Shown here piece after piece: positions 10,186 to 22,654 of a stretch of DNA of 64,000 nucleotides. The stretch is from Astropecten irregularis. Lineage: Eukaryota; Echinodermata; Asteroidea; Paxillosida; Astropectinidae. The notes beneath the pieces were generated by a model, which was given only the letters and a program-made list of their open reading frames with translations, was not told the origin of the DNA and searched no databases. The stretch lies in contig OZ020262.1 of NCBI GenBank assembly GCA_963971285.1, forward strand, positions 6,543,036 through 6,607,035, read 5' to 3'. The position numbers were made by a program, and so were the translations under genes. Numbering within the stretch: the stretch's first letter is position 1; every line of letters begins with the position of its first letter.

Positions 10186-12783
10186 ATGACGAAATCGAAT
10201 CAGAAGACAGGGGGCGCTATTGACAGCACACTGACGCCCTCACTCGACACAAATGGGTGTACAGATTGCTCAAAGATGCAATCGGTTAGTAGGTCTTTCA
10301 GAAATACATAATTTGATACTTAATTCCTAACACAGCAAAATAACTTGACAGAGGCCTACATGTCGCTATTTCACCATCTTTAATTCGCTTAGAATGGTCG
10401 CTGAGGGCGCCCTCTCGAATGACGTCACAGTGTCTGAGAGTTACATTATTTTATTCTCTGGTTATCACTTTACTTATGTCACTATAGAAAAGTGTTGCAC
10501 GAAGGAAAAAGACCACCAGCCCACATCAGTCCTTGAACCTTCAGGACGAGGTCAACATTTCCTTTGCAGGGTGTGGCTTTCTGGCCATCTATCACCTGGG
10601 CGTGGCCAAGGGCCTACTGAGGAATGGACAGGATGTCGTGTCAAAGGTCAACCGATGGGGCGGGGCATCAGCGGGCGCCATAGCAGCTGCATCCATGGTG
10701 TGCATGCCCAATAAACTCGGGGTGAGGACCTAGAAAGCAAACTAACTTTTCCCTAGCTGTCAAATTTTTAAACCATAATTATATCCTTCTATTCTTCATT
10801 CATTTATTTATTCATCATTGTTATTTTTTTTTCTAGGATGCTATACAGATGATACGCGATTTTGTCGACGTCATGCAAAAGCAACCACTGGGAGCTCTGA
10901 CGCCCGGGTTTGACGTCATGGGTTACCTGCGAACAGAGATAGAGCGCCACCTACCACCCGGTTCACACAAACGAGCCAGTAAGAAACTCTACATCTCGGT
11001 CACGAGGGTTTCTGACCGGAAAAATATCCTGCTGTCGGAATTCAGCTCCGATGAGGAACTTATCGAGGTAGGTTTGGGCAAAAGTTGCCCATAAAGGCGA
11101 CTTTAATGGTCATTACGAAAACAGGCTTGAGGCTAGACTTGGGACTTATTTTGCTACCGCCATTTCGGGCCCACTGAAACAAAACCACATGACGAAGCCG
11201 ACATGGGCCACATGACGAAGCCGAAGAAAGGCTCCAGCTTTGCCATGTATCTCAAGCCCTTCATTTCATTTAGGACACAAAATGGCAGTAGCAAAATCAA
11301 TCCCAAGCCTTATTTCGTAACTGAGGTAATGTACAGGCATCAGATATAATTATCCGCCTCAGAAATTAATGCCTTTGCGTGTTTTTTTTACTCAAGTGCG
11401 AACGATTTTCACCAATTCTATTTTAGGCGTTGGGGTCTTGTGTAGTGACCAAGTCCTTCATTTCTTAAAGTTATCTCATCGTGGATTGCCACAGGCACAC
11501 CATACATTTGAAATATAAAATGTATTTTGTATGTTTCTTACCTAGGCCTTATTATGCAGTTGTTACATTCCAGTGTATTGCGGTTTCAAGGTGCCTACAT
11601 TCCGAGGACAGGTAAGTGCAAATGACAGTCGTTTCATTCTTTATTATTCAAATGAATGCTTCCTATCTCGAGACCCGCTGGCCAACTTTAGGCCGACTTG
11701 GAAGGGAAGTTCTATGTCATCTTTGAAGAAAAGCTTGAATTGTCCAAGAGCTTCAGAAAGCAATTGATTGGATAAAGTTGCAGAATGCATGTTTAACTAT
11801 TAGTTCATTTGTGCCGTTTTCGTTCATGCTTATTATGGAAAAAGTAAAGTGAAACGACATACCTATCGCCTTTCATTACATATTAACGTTTTACCGCCAA
11901 TTGCTGCCTTTAGGCTTCGTACAATCTTCCGTTCATAATTTAAAGCGCAGTTGCATGCACTAGCTTGCTTTCATGCAGCTATAAGTAGTAATCTTTTTAA
12001 GCGCTTACCATCCGTCGGTAAGTAAAATAGGTAGATAAGAAGAAAGCGATTTCTTGTGAAAAAAAAAACACTTTGGCAAAATACATGCACAAACAGATGT
12101 TGACGGCTGTTGCGCTGTCTGAAGGCCAACGGCCTAAAATTATGTTTAAATGAGGATTAATGGATCTGGTTTGGGTATTTTAAGTGAGACGCATTATAGG
12201 TAGTTATCCTTCCTGTTTGGCTTATGCCTAAAATGCTGCACTTATAATGATGGACGGCAGGATAGCGCGGTTAAGTAGGCCGCCAAACTGTCGCCTCTTT
12301 TTTTATTGGTTTAACATCTCACTTTAAGATTGATTCACCATTCAAGATGTTATCTTCGTGCTTCTTGAAATCCACCACTCCTACAGTGGATACTTCAGAC
12401 CGTCTCCATGTGTGGTGGAAGTTTGCTTTTGAATTAAAGACTCCTTCTTAGTGTTACATTTTTTTTGTATTTTACAGAAATACATTGACGGAGGAATAAC
12501 GGTGAACATGCCGATCTACCCGGCAGGACGGACGGTGTGCGTGTCCCCGTTCAGCGGGCACCTGCAGGATATCTGCCCGGCCGACGACTCGTGGCTCGGC
12601 ATCAGCTGTGTGGTGGCCGGTCACAGCTTCCGTGTGTGCTCGCAGAACGTCTGGCGGGCCGTGGTGGCGCTGTTTGCTCCCAGCCACGCCACGCTGGACG
12701 AATACCTGGAGCGCGGGGTGGACGACGCCACGTGCTTTCTGAAAGTTCACGGCCTCCTCAAGAAACAGATCACGAAAAGCTGA
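10186..12783 (+). CDS. PNPLA4: PNPLA4-like patatin-domain phospholipase/retinyl ester hydrolase
   Basis: This encodes a patatin-like serine lipase, closest in pattern to vertebrate PNPLA4, which acts on triglycerides and retinyl esters. Exons are 10186-10284, 10488-10721, 10837-11067, 11546-11611 and 12478-12783 (TGA); all introns are phase 0 and the joined frame gives 311 residues. The oxyanion motif GCGFL is at about residues 61-65, the nucleophile elbow GASAG puts the catalytic serine at about 94, and the second member of the dyad is the aspartate of DGG at about 214. The SPFSGHLQDICP stretch is typical of this family. The fourth exon (22 codons, ALLCSCYIPVYCGFK...) was found by matching the expected family segment after a TTACCTAG acceptor. 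Human PNPLA4 is about 253 residues, so the N-terminus is longer here: exon 1 and the first part of exon 2 (a basic KSVARRKK stretch) add about 50 residues. This start is the least certain part. No transmembrane segment is obvious. Confidence 0.9.
11112..11320. mobile_element. MITE family 3, copy 1, in PNPLA4-like intron
   Basis: Shares long segments with 59565-59783: GGCTTGAGGCTAGACTTGG, TTATTTTGCTACCGCCATTT, GAAGCCGAAGAAAGGCTCCA and AAATGGCAGTAGCAAAAT. The outer ends (ATTACGAAA, TTTCGTAA) are inverted. Confidence 0.8.
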
Positions 12784-13878
12784 TCAGGGCCACTCCCCGA
12801 ATTCCCATGATGGAAGAACATTATCCGTGTAACCAAAACAGAACTGTAGAATCTATCACCCTAACAGTCTTTCAAGGGATCATTATTCCAACGGATTTTT
12901 ACTTTGACAATCAAAAGAAAGTTTCAAGTTAAATCATGTTAAAAATGCATCACTCAAAACTTTTGTCGTCTTGGTATGTTGTGGCCAAGTGCTAGTCTGG
13001 TGCTTCATGGACGCACTGTTTATACATTCCTTGATGGACTGTAGGTGCCAGACTAGCCACGGTGAACTTAAAGACACACGTGTGACCAGTTTCGTTTGTC
13101 TACCTGGGAGTTAAAGAGGACATGTGGTGGTAGATGTGGGCCCTTGAAGGACCTTAAAGTTGCAGCAAACGTATACCATCAGCAAAACACTGAAGTTGAC
13201 CGACAGGTTCCCACGCTCTCACGGCACACAAAAAGGAATCATCCACCCCGACTACATTACATGCCCTGAATGTGTCACATCTCTCCCTGGGTTGCCCTGG
13301 GCTATACTGTGTTCACACGCTCAGCCGAGGGCAACTGAAACTCCACAGTCCTCAAGGATTGAACATTTGTCACGATTGTCAATTAAGCCAATGTGAACAG
13401 AACTTAGACTTGCCACCGTCTATATTATAGCACAAGTGCCGATTTCACAAAACACCACAGATGTGAATTTACATGTATCTTAATTGCACAGTAAGGAGTA
13501 TGATGATATGTCACAATCCAAATCACTTTGACAATTCCTCTTAAGATTAGGCCTATAGTATCAGTATTTTGTGAAAGCCAGTCCAGATGGAACCTGTAAA
13601 AAGTTATTTTTGTTTAATCATATCAACTATTTTTTATGTATTTTATCATTTTTTGAGATGGCTAATTTGGCCATTTTGTTTTTTATTTCTAAGATACATA
13701 CTTACATTCCTATCATGGACGCCTTACATCAAAAGTGCTCAGTTCAGTGTTCGACCAACATAAGATGGTTAGAATTGAACTTGTTCTATTTAGCTATTTT
13801 GGCTGCTTATGTGTAAAACATTCCAGTAATTGAAAGCCTGGACTTGATCTGTATTATATTTTGCGTTCTCTTCTTGTA

Positions 13879-13884
13879 AATAAA
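13879..13884 (+). terminator. Possible poly(A) signal of PNPLA4-like gene
   Basis: AATAAA lies about 1.1 kb after the PNPLA4-like stop. The sequence in between carries no recognisable gene and fits a 3'UTR. Confidence 0.4.
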
Positions 13885-16407
13885 AGGACTTGTTATGAAT
13901 GAAATCATTATGCAAACGCCAATTCAGCACCGTTCTTATGTTACAACCCTTGTATTGTACAAACCTGCACAGGCAGAAGACCATTATTACTGTAACACAA
14001 AATGTGTTTGATTTGCTTGTTATAAGGCCAGCATCAACAGCAATATTAACAACAACAAGAACGGCAGCAACGACTTGTCAACAACAGCACTGGCAACAGC
14101 AGTACCACCAACAATGACAACAACGATTAAATCTTATAATAGCATCTTCTTTTCTTATGCTCGACAACACATGATGGAGTGATTTCAATAAGGTGTGTCA
14201 TGCTCGGTGGGGGCGCCCTCTGCCCTAGGCATTGTGAGATGTTAAGGGCAGTAGAGATTCTTGGCTGTTTACGCAGACACGGAAGTTAATCAGGTGCAAA
14301 CAGACTTAAAGAAACACGACGTATAAAGTTCATCGTTGCCAATGCATTGAAATGTTAATATTACTAACTAATGCAGAGCCTCAGGCCCATCCAAGGTTAA
14401 TGTCATCATCTAAAAGAAGTTCCCTGAAGTTATGGATGACAAAGTAGCACTAAAGAAAGGAAATGGAATTTTTGAATCACAACTTTCATTATTTTGTAAA
14501 GTGAGTGCCGCCAATCATACGCCACTAGTTTGGGATTACCGATCACGAAACTTCACAACTCGAGGTAAGTCATGGTAAGTCATGGTAACACATTCCACTC
14601 GAATATCCTGTATCGCATTGCAAAGTTCAGACATAATACTGGATTTCACTTTCGATGGTGCGAGTGAGACTTAACATCTTCGGGGCAGTTTACCAGTCTG
14701 TAATTATGGGAAAAAATGTTTTCACGACAACAACAGTCAACAGCACACGCACCGTGCACGGGTCGCGAGAGCCGACGGGCATCATGAGCCGTTTGGCCGG
14801 TAGGAGACGTGCCATCGTCATGGTGATCGTTCTCGTTCATGTTTCGACAAAAAAAGGATCGTTTTCAATCGAGGCAATCCGTGATATGTTTCACTTAGGG
14901 TTCCTTAGCTTGTTTGTTTGTTTGCTTGCTTGTTTATTTTGTGCGCGGCCCCGGTCAGACAGAGCAGAGCTAAACAAATAAATAAACAAAACTTTTTGCC
15001 GTTTCTCCAATTAAACACCTTCAGCCCTCCGATATTCCACACAACAGAAAGCACACACGGGGCTACTTTTACAGGTAACTTGTAGGTTCCCAAGTGTTTT
15101 GTGGGGTGGTATATAATTATGGGATAAATACATGGAACGAACTCACCGAACTCAGCAAAATGTCACGGACGAGTCGTGCACGTGCATGCATGGGGGCTGA
15201 CATCTTGGCTCGCGCCTTTATTCAAACTGTACACATAACGTGTAGTTCATGTTACGCATGTAATTAACGCAACGCTTGTTAAATCACCGCGTAGGCTACA
15301 CCGTCATATGGGAATTGACAGTTTCTTTTATGATTTCGTTTGAAATTTGCCCCCAATTAACTTGTGCCTTATAATACTTGAGCAAGTTCATTCACACCAT
15401 ACTAATATTGTTCTGATAATCTATGTTCTACCACACTCAGCGTATAGGTTATACAATGTACATCATGGTTCTAACTCCTTCTAGCTCCATGGTTATACCA
15501 TCAATCACACACGTGCTTAACAAACTACAAAATAATGCGAAGGCAACTTAGTAGGACATGATCAAGTTTTTCAGAAACGGATGTACGAAAACTGAGATGG
15601 GAAGGCTCCTTGACTTTGCTAAAATGACACAGCACAGATGTTGCAATATGCTCCATGCAGGACAATATTACTCCTTATTATGTAAACTTTTATAATCCAA
15701 ACTCTTGAAAAGCAAAACGAACCAAAACATCTGAAGCGAAGGCTTTGTGGGGAATGTGTGCTGCGCCTGTTATCTTTAAGTGGGTGTCCCAAATCCTTAT
15801 GGGACAAAGTGGGTAAACACTTCACTATCTTGCGTTTGAGATCTCAATTTGCTGTTTCTCTCAATAATTTGAAGAGGACCACAGTTAACAGACCAAACAT
15901 GGGACATTTCTTACCTTAAAAAATAAGTGAGTTTTAAGTTTTAAATTGCAAGATGCATCACCTTCACTGTTGTATAAGGAGTCTATGGGGTGAAGAAGGC
16001 TTTATTTAAGTATTTCACGTGATGTCTTATCTTTTAGAGTTCAAGTGCAAGAATGCAATCTCTCGCCTCACATTTGTAAACAAATGACCAATCACAAGCC
16101 AGGAAGTTGTAGTCTTGACTTAAAACGTACACGCTCGTCGTGGTTCTTCGTGACATAGCGCCCTCTAACGGCCAGCCTGATCCGCTCGCAATGCAAGTAT
16201 ATAGGTGAGATTGTGTATTAATTTTTTTTTATGCCATATTTTGATAAGAATTAGTGCACACATTCTAATATCTATTACACGCGTCTTGGGCCAAGACTAT
16301 TAGCACTGCGTATCCCTGATGGGATGTGTCTGGGCGACTTTGCCAAACTTAGGTTCATTTTCACAGCAGAGCTCAGAGTGTCAGAAGTTTAACTGGAGAT
16401 TTAAAGA
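13885..16407. other. Spacer between PNPLA4-like and fibrinogen genes
   Basis: Holds an ACAACA-rich simple stretch (14030-14130) and no recognisable coding sequence. The promoter of the fibrinogen gene should lie in the last part, but no clear core element is visible. Confidence 0.4.
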
Positions 16408-19400
16408 ATGATGGCTCTACGGTGTCGACTATGTGCCTTCCTGGTGTTGTCGTTAGCAGTGACCAGGGGGAGTCTGGCTAGCCCGGACCCCGTTTTCCAG
16501 ACGAATGACGGCGAAGGTGGGACCTGCCATTACGAACTCAAGATCTCGACATCATCCTGTCACCAATGCAAGGTGGGAGTTTTGTTTACTTGTTTACTTG
16601 TTTATTTGTTTACTTGTTTGTTTCTCAAGCGGTTGGGAGTCAGTTGATAACAGAAACTTTTTACCGATGGGAAACAAGTGATTTTTCTTCACCCTCGTTT
16701 TCTTTGGGCATTGGATATCAACATGTCGCGGTAGAAAGGCCGTCAGCATACCAACGTCTAGAAGTCTCAACTCGACAAGTTGAAGTGCTGTACTAAGATA
16801 TGGAAATTTCAAACATGTTCTAAACAACCTTTTTTAAAAAACAACTTCTATTAACGAAGGTATTATAAGCTATCAGTAAGATGTATCATAAAGAAATAAA
16901 TTCCGCTTTGAACAAGCAAACCACTATACTATTATGGGATAACACAACAAAATGTATTTTACTATGAAAAATAACGCTCTTAGTCAGAAATCAGTAGGGC
17001 AGAAATACGACAGATATTTTTTTTCTGAGAAAGAAAAAAATAAAAATGTCCAAATAAAACTGAGGCAACTCGCGATATGTCAACTCTAAACAATCATCTT
17101 AATGACGCGAATGTAAAACAAACAAAGGTATTATGGCCGTGATTTAGTTTTGAATTCCAAGGAATGAGAACCGGTTGACATGCATATTTTAGCACCGTAT
17201 TGGATGTCATAAATGGGTTAACTTTCACTTCCTAGTTGGATCAAGTGTTCGACTGGGATGTATCATGCACAGTAGACGGGGCAAAGGGGACAGACATTGG
17301 GCTCCATATCAGCATGTCTGAAGAATGGTATGGTTATGATTGTGACTGGAGCAGTGTCAATGTAAGAGCCTATAGGCTATACGCCTTGCTATACTGTCGT
17401 GCCGAACTCAAATAATTTTACATGTTGGCACGGTAATAGTACGGCGTTTAGCATCAATTTGGCTCGGCACATTGAGTTCGGCAAGCTCTTTGGCTCGACA
17501 GGGTCTGCCGCACTATCACAATACGGCAGTGGCACGACAAAGTTCGGCGTTTAGCGCAACTGCAGTGCTACTGCCGTGCTATTGCTGCACTCCTTTGATT
17601 TAAGTTCGGCACCGTAGTAGCAGGGCGTATAATCTTGGCCTAAGGGAACCTTAACAACAACATCAGAAACAAAAACTCTCACTAAAGAACTTGGCCATGA
17701 GCCTTTAAGGAAAAATCCCGGTATATACAGTACACGCAACCAAAGGCTAATCAGTTATCATGTATGACAAGTTTTTTATGTTTATTTTCTTCATACCACT
17801 CCCATTACTTCTAGCGACGAAAAGGCCTTCTCTTAGTTAACAGACCACTCCTGGGCTAGAAAACTTTATAGTCTGTGATTTATTTTATCTCATGGTGCCA
17901 GTTTGACGGTGCGAATGACGTCATCGGCGAAGTGAGAGAGCGTCTAGCTTCAATTGAAGAACAGATTCAGCGAATTCTCGGTAAGTCTCGCGCATTCACG
18001 ATTTTCCATATGAAAATTCTTAAAGTGAAAATCACAGGGATTGTTTTCATCCATGAACACTTAATGTATATCAATAGATTTAATTTTGGAGGACTGATTT
18101 AATTAACCAGCAGCCACAGCGCCCCCTATCGACCAGGGAAAATCCCGGACCGCCTCGCTTCAGGAAAATGACGGCCTTGCCTTGCATGTACTCGCCAATG
18201 AGGGCGCCAGACCGGAGGGTGAAGCAATTTTGCCGAAGTTTTCGGGGACGGTGAATGAAAACGAGGAAGGCAAACAAGGATTGTTACACCTTGCCGGTGA
18301 GGGCGTCCTGTTCGTCAATCCACCAGGGACTCATGGACAGTCAGAAGTTGCAGCCCCTGGACACGAGGATGAGAATCCTGTGGAAGGTTTGTATACTATT
18401 TAATGATGTTTGGATGAACATTTTGCATCCTCCTTCTCAGGAACTATGTCCCAAACTATTTTTTCAATTATTTGAAAGGGAAAAAACAAGATTTCTTGCA
18501 AAAGATGATGACATAACACTTTTGTCCAAGACTCCAAAAGCGAACTGAAGAACCATCTTGATGTGGGTTAAGCAGAGCAAGTATGATTACCTCTTTGCAG
18601 GACTAGAATCTACAATGAACTTCGCACAAGTCACTGAACTACCAAGTGTAATATCTATGGCAACCACCAATGAAGACTTGGAACACTCTTCATCAGACGA
18701 AACAGCTGTTGACACTGCCGGGACTGAAACGGGCAAGAAGCACAAGAAACGACACTTCAACACACAGAGTGTCCTTGCTGGCAGAGCTGCGAGCAGCGAT
18801 GTTCACTCCACCTCCAAGCCTGAACCATCACCTTCGGTGACTGACCCACCATTGATCGGTGGCGATGACGTGGGTCTTGATTCCCGACCTCGGTGGCGAC
18901 TCTACAACAAGCCAGCGGTCGCCGACCCTCCCCGGGACAATCCCAAGACCGTCGAGCCCCTCGGTAGAGCCGGGGTCCTCTGCATGGACGGGTGCAGCTG
19001 CTTGAGGTCATGGGGCTACTGGCAGAGCGGCGAGTATGATATCAGCAACCCGCCGGCATCGGGCAGGAAGGGGGAGTGCGTACGGGCATACTGTGACATG
19101 GTTACTGATGGTGGTGCATGGACCGTCATCCAGAACAGAGTGGTAAGTTTGCACATGCAGTGCCTGTTGAACACAAGGTGGTGACACAGACGAGGTTTCT
19201 AACTGGACGAGAAGGGATGGCAGGACCAGAAGCACTGAGCAGGGATAATCAATAACTACCACCCAAGGCATGTTCAGAATTCCTGCATATTGCCCGAGTC
19301 CAATCAATCACTAAATTGTAACCGTTTTTCAGTTTACAGGTCTTCATTCCTCTCCAATCTTGACCTCTCCTATTTTGTTTTCATGGGATCAGGACGGTTC

Positions 19401-20674
19401 GAGAAACTTCTACCGCAAGTGGTCCAAATATGCCAGTGGCTTTGGTCGCTTGGAGTCGGAGTTCTGGCTCGGTAATGACCTGCTTCACGGCCTGACGGCA
19501 CGGGTGGACTACCAACTCCGAGTCGGTAAGGCAATCAGCTGCAATCCATGTCACCCACAACATTATCCAGTTCACTTGATCCCAGTGCTTCATGCAACAT
19601 TATAATGCGATGCCCTATTTCACGCAACTGACCCGATTCGTAATTGGTCTGGTTTGGCAGAGTTCAGCGACTGGGACGGTGAGGATGGGTACGCCCTCTA
19701 CGACCGTTTCATAGTTGGCAGCAGTGCCGAGCTGTACCGACTGACACTGGGCAGGTACCTGGAAGGAAGCCACGGTGACTCGCTCTCATACCACAACGAC
19801 AGCTACTTCAGTACCTACGTACGTTTACTACTGCCGATGTTTCTAATTGGTGTTAAGACACGTATAACTTGAGGGGTTTACGAAACGGAGGCTCGGGCTC
19901 CGACTCGAGCTCAGTCTCAGGCTCTGTCTCAGGCTCATACTCAAGCAGGGGCTCAGGCTCAAGCTCGGTCATCCATGCTGAAAATATAGGTTGAGGTTTT
20001 TCATTGAAGCTGAAGTCCTGTTTTTCCTTTTCAAACAAGAGAATCTACTTCCGAACCGCAGCCAAAAACCTTTATTTGACACCCGGTTTTTTATAATGGA
20101 TTCACGAAATGGAGTAAGACCATGAGCCCAAGCATCCGTTTCGTGGCATTCTTAGTATTTCAATTTGTTCTCTCCTTTAAATTAATTGAAATGTGAACGA
20201 AGGAAATTGACTGGTGAGTTATCCAGCCATGGCACTATCCTGTCAATTACCTTTGTTCGTGTGTCAGTAGAAGTCCTGAAACCACTCACATATACCGCTA
20301 TATGTGTCCCAAGGATAATTAATTTGTATAAGAAATTGTAAAATTTGTACAACATTAAAATCTGCCGACTTAAAAGGCTGACGTTCAGTTTCTTTCAAAT
20401 TTTTCTCTCTTTGATTTGTGTCCGTCAGGATCGGGACAATGACGCATCTCCCGGAGCGAACTGCGCCGAGCTTCGCCAGGCGGGGTTCTGGTTCAAGTCC
20501 TGCAACCAAGCCAATCCCAACGGCCGGTACATCCATGAGGCCATCAGTAGCACGGGACTGAACGGTGGCATCATCACCTGGGGCACCTGGCCCGGCCACG
20601 GCTACAGCTACGCCCTCAAGACCTTCCGGATGATGATCCGCCCCGTCCACTACGACCAGATTCTGTATTATTAG
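16408..20674 (+). CDS. Secreted fibrinogen-domain (FReD) protein
   Basis: Eight exons (16408-16572, 17236-17361, 17902-17980, 18114-18386, 18601-19142, 19393-19525, 19661-19818, 20429-20674) join into a 573-residue open frame. The start has two ATG codons; the N-terminus has a hydrophobic signal peptide (LCAFLVLSLAVT). Residues of about 40-97 form a small Cys/Trp-containing region I do not recognise (SSCHQCK, YGYDCDW). Exon 3 looks like a short coiled coil (VIGEVRERLASIEEQIQRIL). Exons 4-5 give a long, polar, low-complexity spacer. The C-terminal 235 or so residues are a fibrinogen-related domain: VRAYCDMVTDGGAWTVIQ, EFWLGNDLLHGLT, the DRDND calcium-site pattern, and WFKSC followed by NPNGRYI. 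Such proteins act as extracellular pattern-recognition lectins or matrix/clotting-like factors; which one cannot be told. Alternative acceptors for exon 4 (18111 or 18114) change one residue. The family is certain, the subfamily unknown. Confidence 0.92.
17369..17643. mobile_element. Old palindromic MITE in fibrinogen-gene intron
   Basis: Left CTATACGCCTTGCTATACTG and GTGCCGAACT pair with right AGTTCGGCAC and AGCAGGGCGTATAATCTTGG, with mismatches. The interior is rich in TTCGGC and GGCACG words in both orientations. Confidence 0.6.
19872..20147. mobile_element. MITE with internal GGCTCA-type microsatellite, fibrinogen-gene intron
   Basis: Ends TTTACGAAACGGAGGCTCGG and GAGCCCAAGCATCCGTTTCG are inverted. 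After the left end an imperfect hexamer array (19890-19970, GGCTCA/GGCTCC) follows. The Glu/Pro-rich open frame on the minus strand is only the translation of this array. Confidence 0.55.
20255..20320 (+). repeat. Diverged SINE tail in fibrinogen-gene intron
   Basis: GTTCGTGTGTCAGTAGAAGT, CTGAAACCACTCACATA and CCCAAGGAT match in order the tail of the SINE at 63432-63620. Confidence 0.5.
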
Positions 20675-20841
20675 ACACAAGAGGGCGGTTTTACCAGGAG
20701 AGCTTGGATACAAAATGGCAGCATATGCATTGCTACAAACAGAGACTTGACTATATTGTACAGTATCAACGGTAACACGTTCTCCGATCCCATTGTATAT
20801 CCACGAAGGGACTTTCGTGGCTGCATGGCCTCTTTCCACGA

Positions 20842-21021
20842 AGCCCATACGATCAATCGTAACTCGAATTACGAAGGATAACCCATCGTAAAAGGTTGCA
20901 TGCAATGCATCATAAGTTCTACGATTGATAATAAGTTATGGGGTCGATTTCATAAAACTTACGACGCGTAGCAGAGCTTTATGAAATCGGCCCATGATGA
21001 GTTAGGTGAAATCGACCCAGG
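20842..21021. mobile_element. MITE family 1, copy 3, with a second small palindrome nested in it
   Basis: The family core (CGTAACTCGAATTACGAAGG, AACCCATCGTA, CATCATAAGTTCTACGATTG) is present. Near the right end, between AAGTTAT and GATGAG, 55 bases are inserted (20940-20994) that themselves begin GGGTCGATTTCATAAA and end TTTATGAAATCGGCCC, an inverted pair. Confidence 0.7.
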
Positions 21022-21856
21022 GATGTATCATGAAGGGAAAAATGGGCATCGGGTTAGTTGTTTTATTGCATAAAGAGTTAAATATTTAACTCTATGTTTT
21101 ATTTGCAAAGATGCCGCAACTTAACTTAATATCACCCCATTTATTTGAGTTAGGGATAATTCACATATTAAATGGGTACTGTCTGTGTATGTTTTCGAAG
21201 GGATTCTTTCTTTCGGAAAAGTTTGTTCACTTATTATACATGTAGTAAAACTTTAGATGCAGACGCATATGAACTTTTCAGCACGGCCAACTGGTCACCC
21301 AAATCGTCACCGTTTTCATGAAGTGACGAATTTGCGCACGAAATTCGTCCCTTCGGATTCGGAAGTTCGGATCGGAAAACTATAAAAAAAAAAAAAAAAA
21401 ATAGCTGCATGCGCGTCGCGCGTCGTTTTGTTCCGGTTCCGGGCGCGCTCTTATTTCGTCTCTGCGTGAAACCTAAAAATAGCACGGCGCGCTAGTTTGG
21501 CAGGCACGCGCGCAACGTCGTTTTGTTCCGCACGCGCTCAATTTATTCATCCCTTCGTATCGGTTATTGTGCATCTAGGCCTATGCACTGAATTTGTCCC
21601 CATAGCTAGAGCAACGTGCTTTTCAGTTTTTAAATTCGTCCCGGACGAATTTTAGTAAATGAAAACTTAATGGCATTAGTAATAGGTGATATTTGCCTTT
21701 AAATTAATTTCATGCTCTTATTGATTTTATCTGAATTTTGAGAAAACAATTTCTACCCAGAAAGAAACTTTACTATGAATTCGTAGTGTTATGAAAATCA
21801 CCATAAATATGCTGAAAGTAGACATTAAAATTAAAACAATTTCAAGACCACTACCA

Positions 21857-22230
21857 ATGGCCTGGGAGAACTTACATCTAAACGGCTGATTTTCTACCCA
21901 GCCCCTCTTTCATAGACTGTGTACAACCATAGACCGCTAAGCACAGGCCCGGGAGAACGCCCAAACGGCTGATTTTCTACCCAGCCCCTCACTCACAGAC
22001 TGTGTACAACCATAGCCCGCTAAGCACAGGCTTGGGAGAACGCCTAAACGGCTAATTTTCTACCCAGCCCCTCACTCACAGACTGTGTACAACCATAGCC
22101 CGCTAAGCACAGGCCCGGGAGAACGCCCAAACGGCCGATTTTCTACCAAGTCCCTCTCTCATAGACTGTGCACCATATAGACCGCTAAGCACAGGCCCGG
22201 GAGAACGCCTAAACGGCTGATTTTCTAACT
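21857..22230. repeat. Minisatellite, unit about 83 bases, four to five copies
   Basis: The unit contains GGGAGAACGCCCAAACGGCT, GATTTTCTACCCAGCCCCTC and CATAGCCCGCTAAGCACAGG. GGGAGAA recurs at 21864, 21951, 22034, 22117 and 22199, so the period is steady at 82-83 bases after the first copy. It lies between the fibrinogen gene and ABCC4. Confidence 0.9.
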
Positions 22231-22299
22231 TCCCTATATACATGTGCACAGCCAGCCATATTGGCGGTTCAAATTTGATTTTGTGGAAATCACTACCCT

Positions 22300-22446
22300 G
22301 GGGTCCATTTCACCAAACACATCGTAACTTACTATCAATCACAGGACTAACGATGCATTGCAGCCCCACGTAGAAGCCGTCACACGATGGGTGTCTTTCG
22401 TAACTCTAGTTACGATCGATCGTAGGGCTTCGTAAAATCGACCCTG
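22300..22446. mobile_element. MITE family 1, copy 4
   Basis: It starts GGGTCCATTTCACCAAAC, includes TCGTAACTTACTATCAATCA and GTTACGATCGATCGTAGGGC, and ends AAATCGACCC. Orientation is opposite to copies 2 and 7. Confidence 0.75.
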
Positions 22447-22654
22447 GCCTACAAGAACCGGTGAGGCCGATTTCTTTACTTGTTTGCTTCCTTTTGTACA
22501 TAGGTCTTTTTTGTTTAAGAAATTAATTTCAGACATGAAGATGTTTCATCTAGACGTAGGCTAAATATGGTAATGAAAATTAACAATCAAAGTTATAATT
22601 AAAGATATAAAGATATAGAAAAATGAACAAAGAAACTCGGAAGCAGAATTCGAA

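Noticed and set aside
11425-11450. Alternative PNPLA4 exon at 11428 (GCGTTGGGGTCTTGT)
   Set aside because: It would give ALGSC and break the phase with the next exon. The exon at 11546 gives ALLCSCYIPVYCG, which matches the family and keeps phase 0.
20264-20905. 213-codon minus-strand frame
   Set aside because: It runs opposite the last fibrinogen-domain exon and through a MITE; it has no family similarity.
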